NCBI GenBank assembly: GCA_019677205.1
Contig: JAAMXY010002508.1
Location: 1-11,205 of the forward strand
From: Pinguiococcus pyrenoidosus
Lineage: Eukaryota; Sar; Pinguiophyceae; Pinguiochrysidales; Pinguiochrysidaceae
Length of the DNA: 11,205 nt
Reading direction: 5' to 3'
Part shown: in pieces, positions 5,903 to 11,205 of the stretch
Position numbering within the stretch: position 1 is the stretch's first letter
How the letters are laid out: every line of letters starts with the position of its first letter
The notes under the pieces: model-generated
Told to the model about the DNA's origin: nothing
What the model saw: the letters and a program-made list of their open reading frames with translations, nothing else
The model's database searches: none
Made by a program: the position numbers and the translations under genes

Positions 5903-7784
5903 ATGAGTGCGACACTGAGCCCCTTGGACCGCCTCACGGCCGCTTGCGCCTCCGGAAACATCGATATGATCACCACGATGCTGGACGCGGTACGTGCTGT
6001 GGGTTTCAGCGCCAGAGTGGCGTCTTTGACGAGGATTTCTGGCGAATTCTGCTCCGGATGACGACTTTGTATCTTTGCGGTGTGGAGTGGGGTGCGGTTC
6101 GCGAGCGCCACCGCAGAAGTCTGTCTTCTCCTACTGAGGCCTTAGCAATGCTGTGTGGGCGTCGTGTGCAACGATGGAAGTCGATGCGAGACGTGACAAG
6201 GGGATCGTGCGAAAGATCCAGCGGAGCGGAACGTCGGGTGTATCTTTTCTCCTCTCCCTGGCTGACTTGACCCATCGCCTTCGGTTGTCCTTTGTAGAGC
6301 GTCAATGTCAACGACAAGGCCGAAAAGGAGCTCCGACCAATCCACAGCGCAGCGATGTCCACCCTTGAAGCGGTGGAGTTGCTCGTAAGCAACGGGGCGG
6401 AGGTGACGGCCGCGGACACCGATGGGAACACTGCTCTGCACTACGCTTCCCGCAGCGCCGAGTCCGATCAGGTACCCTCCCCACTTGGATACAAGCTTGG
6501 ACTCTTGCCTTGTCCTCCTCTGCAGCGCATCCTCACCGTCCGAGCTTCTACCCACAGATCATTGCGTATCTCGTCGAGCACGGCGCGGCAATCAGTGCCA
6601 AGAACAGGGCCAAGCAAACGCCCTTGATGATGGCCGTCGAGGCCGGCAACGCCGCTGCCGTCCAAGCTTGCATTCTGGCTGGTGCCGAGACCGAGAACAT
6701 CATGATGGAAGCCATCAAGTCTGGAGGATTTCACGTTGGGGTCGTGGCAACCCTCATCGAGCACGCTGGCGGCCCCGAGCTGCTCAACTCGGTGGATTCG
6801 AAGGTACCCCGCAAACTCCATTTCCAAGTTGGTTTCGTGCTGTGGAAGCAAAGGCGCCTTGCTGAGCCCGATCTTTCGTTTTGGGCGATCTAGTCCAAGG
6901 AGCCTGCGCTCCACAGTCTCGCGGCCGCTTGGGCTACGGACGGCGATGCCGAGCAGAAGGAGGGATATGTCTACGGAATGGACGCCGTGTCGTTCTTCTT
7001 GGACAACGGCGCCGATATGGAGGTCAAGAACAAGAGCAAGGAGAACGTGGTCCATTGCCTTGCGACCAAGGACGGGTCCCAGCTGCAGAGCGCGATGCAA
7101 TTCTTTGCGGAGCGCGGCGCGGACATGGAGAGCAAGAACAAGAAGAACCAGACCCCGCTTCTTGCGGCCGCCTCGAAGTGCCGCGCGGAAGCCATCACTG
7201 CGCTCGTGGCGGCGGGCGTCAATCTGAATGCCAAGGACCAGAAGAAGCAGACCGCGCTGATCCACCTCGCCAAGTCCAAGAAGCGCTCCTCGGTGGCGGC
7301 GATGCAGGCGCTCTTGGAGGCCGGTGCCGACACCTCCATCGCTCCGGTGGACGACATGTCTCCGCTGCAGATCACCAGCAAGGACGGAAACGTGGAGAAG
7401 ACGAGGCTTCTCCTGGACCATGGCGCGGACCCGAATCTCATGCACGGTTCGCAGCATGCCATCCACCTCGCGGCCAAGAAGAAGAAGACCGAGGTTGTAA
7501 AAATGCTGATCGAAGCCGGTGCCGATCTGAATGAGAAGGACGACACGGGCAAGACCGCGCTGTTCTACGCGGCTGACACGAACAACAAGGACGTAAGTGC
7601 CCATGCTGGACGCGCCTCTTCTCATGGTTCTCGTCGCGTCAACGGCTCATCTTGCTGCTCTCCACAGGCCGTGAAGGCGCTCCTCAAGGGCGGTGCGAGC
7701 ATCAGCATCCGCTGCAACGGTCAGGTGGCGCTGGACGTGGCCTCCGGCGAGTGCGAGCGCCTGATCCGCGCGCGCATCCGCTAA
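5903..7784 (+). CDS. Ankyrin-repeat protein, about 12 repeats, 440 aa
   Basis: Five exons (5903-5989, 6298-6471, 6558-6803, 6894-7592, 7668-7784) join to one 440-residue frame ending in TAA. Almost the whole protein is ankyrin repeats: for example SPLDRLTAACASGNIDMITTML, RPIHSAAMSTLEAVELLVSNGA, NTALHYASRSAESDQIIAYL, QTPLLAAASKCRAEAITALV, SPLQITSKDGNVEKTRLLLD and KTALFYAADTNNKDAVKALL. The repeats have the usual TPLH-like start, inner and outer helices, and GAD(V/L)N hairpin. The fourth is irregular with an insertion (about residues 118-205). The C-terminal NGQVALDVASGECERLIRARIR looks like a capping repeat. No kinase, membrane or DEATH-like domain is present, so it is probably a soluble scaffold whose partner cannot be named. 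Start 5903 has a good context (ACCATGA) and follows a probable UTR intron; ATG 5873 or 5618 would add in-frame residues. Confidence 0.88.
5990..6297 (+). other. Intron of ankyrin gene (308 nt, unusually long)
   Basis: The donor is GTACGT after CTGGACGCG. A ctgac branch-like site lies about 35 bases before the acceptor TTTGTAG. The join is phase 0 and restores MLDA-SVNVND, a normal ankyrin hairpin. It is over three times longer than the other introns, and no internal exon with convincing coding content is visible. Confidence 0.85.
6472..6557 (+). other. Intron of ankyrin gene (86 nt)
   Basis: The donor is CAG before GTACCC and the acceptor is CCCACAG, phase 0. The join ESDQ-IIAYL falls between the two helices of a repeat. 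Confidence 0.9.
6804..6893 (+). other. Intron of ankyrin gene (90 nt)
   Basis: The donor is AAG before GTACCC and the acceptor is GATCTAG, phase 0. It gives NSVDSK joined to SKEPALHSLAAA. Confidence 0.88.
7593..7667 (+). other. Intron of ankyrin gene (75 nt)
   Basis: The donor is GTAAGT after AAGGAC and the acceptor is CTCCACAG, phase 0. The join NNKD-AVKALL falls between the helices of a repeat. The intron contains no in-frame stop, so reading through would only insert 25 residues, but the restored repeat supports splicing. Confidence 0.88.
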
Positions 7785-8231
7785 TCCATGCACACTCGAC
7801 GGGACTAGGTCGCAAACTCTTGTCTTGTCCTCTGGAAAACTGCATGCTTCAGAGAAGCCGATCACCGTCGGCTTGCAAAGAAAGAAAAACCAACCAAACA
7901 AACAAAGTGTTGTGAAAACAAATCCAAAAAAAGTATCACTCTGTATGTGATGTACGCTTTCGTGGGGACCTTCTTTCTGTTGGAGAGCACAGACATAGTC
8001 TATCGGTGTTCCGGTTCTCTAAGTCCTTGGCTGCGGTCCCACGGGCCCGCCAAGGTCTGCGTGGTTTGTTGCACTGGTTCGTGTTTTTGGCGTAGTAGCC
8101 CGCGCTGCAACAAGTGCTCGTGAAATTGTTGTGGTGCACAGTCGGTTGAGAGGAGATCTCTTAGCGGGACCGGGACGTGAGGTGGGTGTTGTCACTTGGG
8201 CACACTCGAACTGCTCGACCTGTAGAAGAAG

Positions 8232-8255
8232 CATATGAGATGAGACGCTCATATG
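8232..8255. repeat. Inverted repeat, 8-bp arms, 8-base loop
   Basis: The arms catatgag (8232-8239) and ctcatatg (8248-8255) are perfectly complementary and could form a hairpin in the shared 3' region. A role in RNA 3' processing of either convergent gene is speculative. Confidence 0.8.
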
Positions 8256-8419
8256 TGAGCAGTGTGAGATGTGCGACGAAGAAGTGGTGTGAGCAAGCGA
8301 TGACGGCTGGTCGTCCTGCAGCCGGTAGAGAGTTTCCAGTAGATCGATTGCGCATGGAAGCGATTTCCTGGACGGGAATGGGTTTTTATGCTTTCTATGC
8401 ACGCCTCCAGAACGCAGAA

Positions 8420-8449
8420 CTTGCGTGACAAGCAAGCTTCACTCGCAAG
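8420..8449. repeat. Imperfect hairpin near actinin 3' flank
   Basis: The sequence cttgcgtga (8420-8428) pairs with tca-ct-cgcaag (8439-8449), giving 6 plus 3 base pairs with a two-base bulge. It lies about 115 bases past the alpha-actinin stop on its strand. Confidence 0.45.
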
Positions 8450-8564
8450 CCTCTCATGTGCCTAGTGCTAATCAAACCCGGTGCTTCAGGGGGGTTCCCA
8501 ACGTAAGGCGAACGTACATCCATGTAGTTGAGTCTATGCCGCTGCTTGGGCACTCGAGAGACCT

Positions 8565-11162
8565 CTAGCGCATGAAAAGCTCTTCCGTGAAGCTGGCGTA
8601 GTCCAGGCCCTGGTCGTTCTTGGGCATGCGCTCGAGAATCCAGCTGAGCGTGTCCTCCGCGAAGTTCTGCTTGAGCGTGTCCTCGGAGATGGCCGCGCTG
8701 CCGCCGGCCAGGCCCTTGAAGGCGCTGACGACGTCGTCCTTGCTGGAGCCGTGCTTGAGCTGCTCCAGCATGAAGGACGCGAAGCCCTCGAAGTCCAGCG
8801 CGCCCGGCGAGTTGACCGTCAGCTGCGCATACTTGGACTCGAGGTCCTGCTGCGACACCACGAGGCCGATGGCCTGCGCGCCGTCGATGAACTCCGTCAT
8901 GGACAGCGCGCCGGACTTGTTCGAGTCGAAGAACTCGAAGGTCTCGCGGACCTCCTTGGCCTGCTCCGCATTCATCTGCAGGTCCGACTCGGCGGCGGCC
9001 ACCGCCGCCTTCTCCACGTCCAGGTTCTGCTCGATGATGCGGCCCAGCTCCTCGAACTCGGCCTCCAGCGACGGCATGGTCTCCGTGGTCAGGGTGTTGG
9101 CGAAGACGCCGGCGGAGGTCTGTCTGTCCGCGGCCTCCTGCGCCGCGGCCAGCATCTCCTTGCCCTTGGCGTCCACCTCGGCCTTGATGCCCTCCAGCGT
9201 CTGGACGATCTGCTGCGGCGCCGCCTTGGTCTTGGCCAGGCGGTCCTGCGCGGTGGTCTTGGACGACGTGGCCTGCATGAACTCCTTGAGCTCCTCGGCG
9301 GCCTTGGCGAAGGCCTGCTTGGCGTTCTCCTTGGCGCGCTCGGCCACGAGGGCGCGGTTGAGGTCCTGCTCGCGCGCCGCGATCTTCTCCAGCATGTGGT
9401 GGTAGTCCTCGTTGAGCGCGTGGAAGTTCACGTTCATGGGCACGTCCCGGCCCTTGGCCTCGAGCGACTCACCCACGTCCGTGAGCTTCTTGAGCTGCCC
9501 CTCGGCGGCGCTAGCCCGGTCCTTGGCCTCCCGCACCTTCTTGGTCACGTCCAGGACGCTCTGGACGCTGCCGGACAGGTAGGGCTCCACCACGGCCTCC
9601 TCCAGCTCGTCGATGAGGAAGCGGATCTGCGCGCCTTCGGCGTTGAACTCCTTGACCATCTGCAGCAGGCTACGCTCTTCCTCCAGCTGCGCGTCCAGCT
9701 TCTGCTTGTAGGTCGCCGCGGTGGCGCTGCACTCGGCGTCCAGGCGCTCCAGCTCGGCGCCCCGCGCCGCGCACTCCGGCTGCGCCACGTGCATGGCGGA
9801 GATGTCGCGCACCAGCTCCTTGCAGGTGGCCAGCATGCCGCTGTACAGGCCGTACTGGTGCTCGTAGCTGTGGAAGCGGTCCAGCAGTGTCTGGCACTTC
9901 TGCAGGCTATCGCCCACGTCGTCGGTGCTGAACACCTCGATGCTCTCCTTGAAGAACGACGTGATGGTGTCGGCCTTGCCGGCGAAGCGCGCCACGAAGA
10001 AGTCGGCGGTGCGCAGCGCGTCGTAGCGCTCCAGCAGCGCCGTCTCGTAGGCGTTCTCGGTGGCCTGCAGCTGCTGCCACGCGCCGCTCAGGTGGTCGGC
10101 GTCCACCTCCTCTCGCGGCTCGTACACCGCGCGCGCGTGGTTGGACTCGGAGGTGCGGATCTGCGTGAGCAGGCCCTCGATCCGCGTGAGCTCCGCCTTG
10201 CGCGCCGGCTTCTCCTCGCGGCGGTAGGTGAACAGCGCGTCCAGGCAGTCCTTGATGTGCGCGGTCTCCTTGGCGGCGTCCGGCGTGGCGCTGTACAGCG
10301 CGATCTTCTCCTCGATCCAGCGCTTGAGCTTGGGCGCGGTGTCCTCGAAGTCGCTGATCCACTCGTCGTGCTTGCGTCGGATGCCCACGGCCTTCTTGAT
10401 GGCGTCCACCAGCGTCTCCTTCTGCGCCAGCGACGCGAAGGCCGTCCAGTACAGCGTCAGCTGCGCGATGAGACTCTTCTCGTCGGGCTTGGGAGAGCCC
10501 GCGATGTCGTCCACGTCCAGCAGGCGGGTGATGCCGGCCTGCTCCGCAGCTGCGAAGGCCCTCTCCAGGTTGGCGCTGGCGTCGTCCGTCACGCTATTCC
10601 AGTCCAGCAGGTCCGGGCGGAAGTGGTGGATGAGGGCGCAGAAGGCCTTGCCGTCCGCCCAGCTGCGGTGGAAGTTGTTGACCTCCACGCCGGCGTAGCC
10701 CTTGGTGTTCTTCTGGCACCACAGCAGCAGCCCCTGCTTGCCGTCCTCGGAGATGGCGAAGCGCAGGATGATGGTGAACAGCAGGCCCAGGATGAGCTTG
10801 CCGTTGGCGTCCACGATGTCCTGCGAGCTGATGTTCACGGTGGACAGGCCGCGCGCGTGCACGTACTCGAAGATGAGGTTGCAGTTCTCGATGCGGTGGA
10901 TGCGCATCTTGGGGTTCTTGTTGTACTTGCGCCCGCACACGCTCAGCACGCTCTCCTTGCCGATGATCTCCAGCAGGTTGAGCAGCAGCAGCCCGTCCGA
11001 AGTGTCCTCGTACAGGTCCGAGATGCTGAGCCCGCGCTCGGCCAGGTACGAGTTGCACCAGCGCGTGAACGTCTTCTTCTGCAGGTCCAGCCACTTCTCA
11101 CGCGAGTCGTCGTTGGCCGCCGTGCGGCGTCGCTGCGTGTCCCAGGGCGGAGAGGCAGACAT
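8565..11162 (-). CDS. Alpha-actinin, 865 aa
   Basis: This gene encodes an actin-filament cross-linker that works as an antiparallel dimer. A single uninterrupted minus-strand frame runs from ATG 11162-11160 to TAG 8567-8565. CH1 is at about residues 24-138 (KKTFTRWCNSYL, NGKLILGLLFTIILRFAI). CH2 is at about 143-250 (EGLLLWCQ-type start, VNNFHRSWADGKAFCALIHHFRPDL, SPKPDEKSL). Together they form the actin-binding domain. The rod, about 275-725, starts with LKRWIEEKI and is long enough for four spectrin-type repeats, as in animal alpha-actinins. The C-terminal calmodulin-like region (about 730-865) has one canonical EF-hand loop (DSNKSGALSMTE, 746-757), a second degenerate loop and a calcium-insensitive EF-hand pair. 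The total length is close to the roughly 890 aa of animal proteins. Codon use is strongly GC-ending, consistent with high expression. The start is supported by the A-rich leader and by the short N-terminal extension before CH1. Confidence 0.95.
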   Translation of the reverse strand: MSASPPWDTQRRRTAANDDSREKWLDLQKKTFTRWCNSYLAERGLSISDLYEDTSDGLLLLNLLEIIGKESVLSVCGRKYNKNPKMRIHRIENCNLIFEYVHARGLSTVNISSQDIVDANGKLILGLLFTIILRFAISEDGKQGLLLWCQKNTKGYAGVEVNNFHRSWADGKAFCALIHHFRPDLLDWNSVTDDASANLERAFAAAEQAGITRLLDVDDIAGSPKPDEKSLIAQLTLYWTAFASLAQKETLVDAIKKAVGIRRKHDEWISDFEDTAPKLKRWIEEKIALYSATPDAAKETAHIKDCLDALFTYRREEKPARKAELTRIEGLLTQIRTSESNHARAVYEPREEVDADHLSGAWQQLQATENAYETALLERYDALRTADFFVARFAGKADTITSFFKESIEVFSTDDVGDSLQKCQTLLDRFHSYEHQYGLYSGMLATCKELVRDISAMHVAQPECAARGAELERLDAECSATAATYKQKLDAQLEEERSLLQMVKEFNAEGAQIRFLIDELEEAVVEPYLSGSVQSVLDVTKKVREAKDRASAAEGQLKKLTDVGESLEAKGRDVPMNVNFHALNEDYHHMLEKIAAREQDLNRALVAERAKENAKQAFAKAAEELKEFMQATSSKTTAQDRLAKTKAAPQQIVQTLEGIKAEVDAKGKEMLAAAQEAADRQTSAGVFANTLTTETMPSLEAEFEELGRIIEQNLDVEKAAVAAAESDLQMNAEQAKEVRETFEFFDSNKSGALSMTEFIDGAQAIGLVVSQQDLESKYAQLTVNSPGALDFEGFASFMLEQLKHGSSKDDVVSAFKGLAGGSAAISEDTLKQNFAEDTLSWILERMPKNDQGLDYASFTEELFMR

Positions 11163-11205
11163 GTTGTATCTTTCTCTTTGTCTTGGGGTACGGGGCGGGG
11201 GCGGG
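11163..11205 (-). promoter_or_regulatory. 5' flank of alpha-actinin gene
   Basis: On the minus strand the bases before the start codon read a purine-rich leader (agacaaagagaaagatacaac), preceded at 11189-11205 by a C-rich block containing CCCCGCCCC, similar to a GC box. The window ends here, so the promoter is incomplete. Confidence 0.35.

Larger units (their letters stand above)
7785..8564. other. 3' intergenic region between convergent genes
   Basis: About 780 bases hold the 3' flanks of the ankyrin gene (plus) and the alpha-actinin gene (minus). An A-rich tract with aac/aaac repeats lies at 7876-7937, the likely 3' UTR or polyadenylation area of the ankyrin gene. No classical AATAAA is seen. 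Two inverted repeats (8232-8255 and 8420-8449) are present. Open frames at 8019-8435 (minus) and 8177-8428 (plus) have no recognisable features. Confidence 0.5.

Noticed and set aside
6468-7625. Minus-strand frame of 385 codons
   Set aside because: It is antisense to the ankyrin exons and crosses well-supported introns; the sequence is Arg/Leu/Gly-rich without domains.
8019-8435. Minus-strand frame of 138 codons in the convergent 3' region
   Set aside because: The translation is Ser/Thr/His-rich without motifs, and it lies where both neighbours would have their 3' flanks.
8620-9405. Plus-strand frame of 261 codons
   Set aside because: It is antisense to the alpha-actinin rod and EF-hand region; Ser/Ala-rich shadow.

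Overview
The window is nuclear DNA of a microbial eukaryote. Coding frames are interrupted by GT-AG introns, mostly 74-97 nt, some with strong branch-point matches (TACTAAC at 2227-2233, ACTTAAC at 2343-2349). The protein families are eukaryotic: tandem FHA plus PP2C, long ankyrin array, alpha-actinin. Exons are GC-rich and intergenic DNA has short AT-rich islands. There is no sign of bacterial, organellar or viral DNA. A protist with compact genes, for example a stramenopile or other SAR-type lineage, would fit, but the sequence does not fix the lineage.

Layout, left to right. (1) A minus-strand gene runs off the left edge (853 to 1). It encodes a basic, Trp- and Arg-rich helical protein that passes into a charged coiled coil, resembling Sfi1-type centrin-binding or IQ-like proteins. 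(2) 854-2013 is a divergent intergenic region with two AT-rich islands. (3) A plus-strand FHA-FHA-PP2C protein phosphatase gene has at least three introns and an unresolved 5' end; it is well supported from 2370 and ends at 4729. (4) 4730-5617 is mostly featureless, with a 12-bp minisatellite, an AT-rich palindrome and one possible splice acceptor. (5) A plus-strand ankyrin-repeat gene (5903-7784) has five coding exons, all joined in phase 0, giving a 440-residue protein of about 12 repeats. (6) 7785-8564 is the shared 3' flank of two convergent genes. (7) A minus-strand, apparently intronless alpha-actinin gene (11162-8565, 865 aa) is complete, with 43 bases of its 5' flank in the window.

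How they relate: actin cross-linking (alpha-actinin), a phosphopeptide-directed Ser/Thr phosphatase, a scaffold (ankyrin) and a possible centrin-binding protein would suit a cytoskeleton and signalling theme. Neighbouring genes in eukaryotes are usually independent, so I do not claim a functional cluster. The most noteworthy points are the left-edge gene, the degenerate first FHA domain and inserted proline-rich linker of the phosphatase, its two RRxS motifs, the phase-0 introns at equivalent places in the ankyrin repeats, and the unresolved 5' exon structure of the phosphatase gene.
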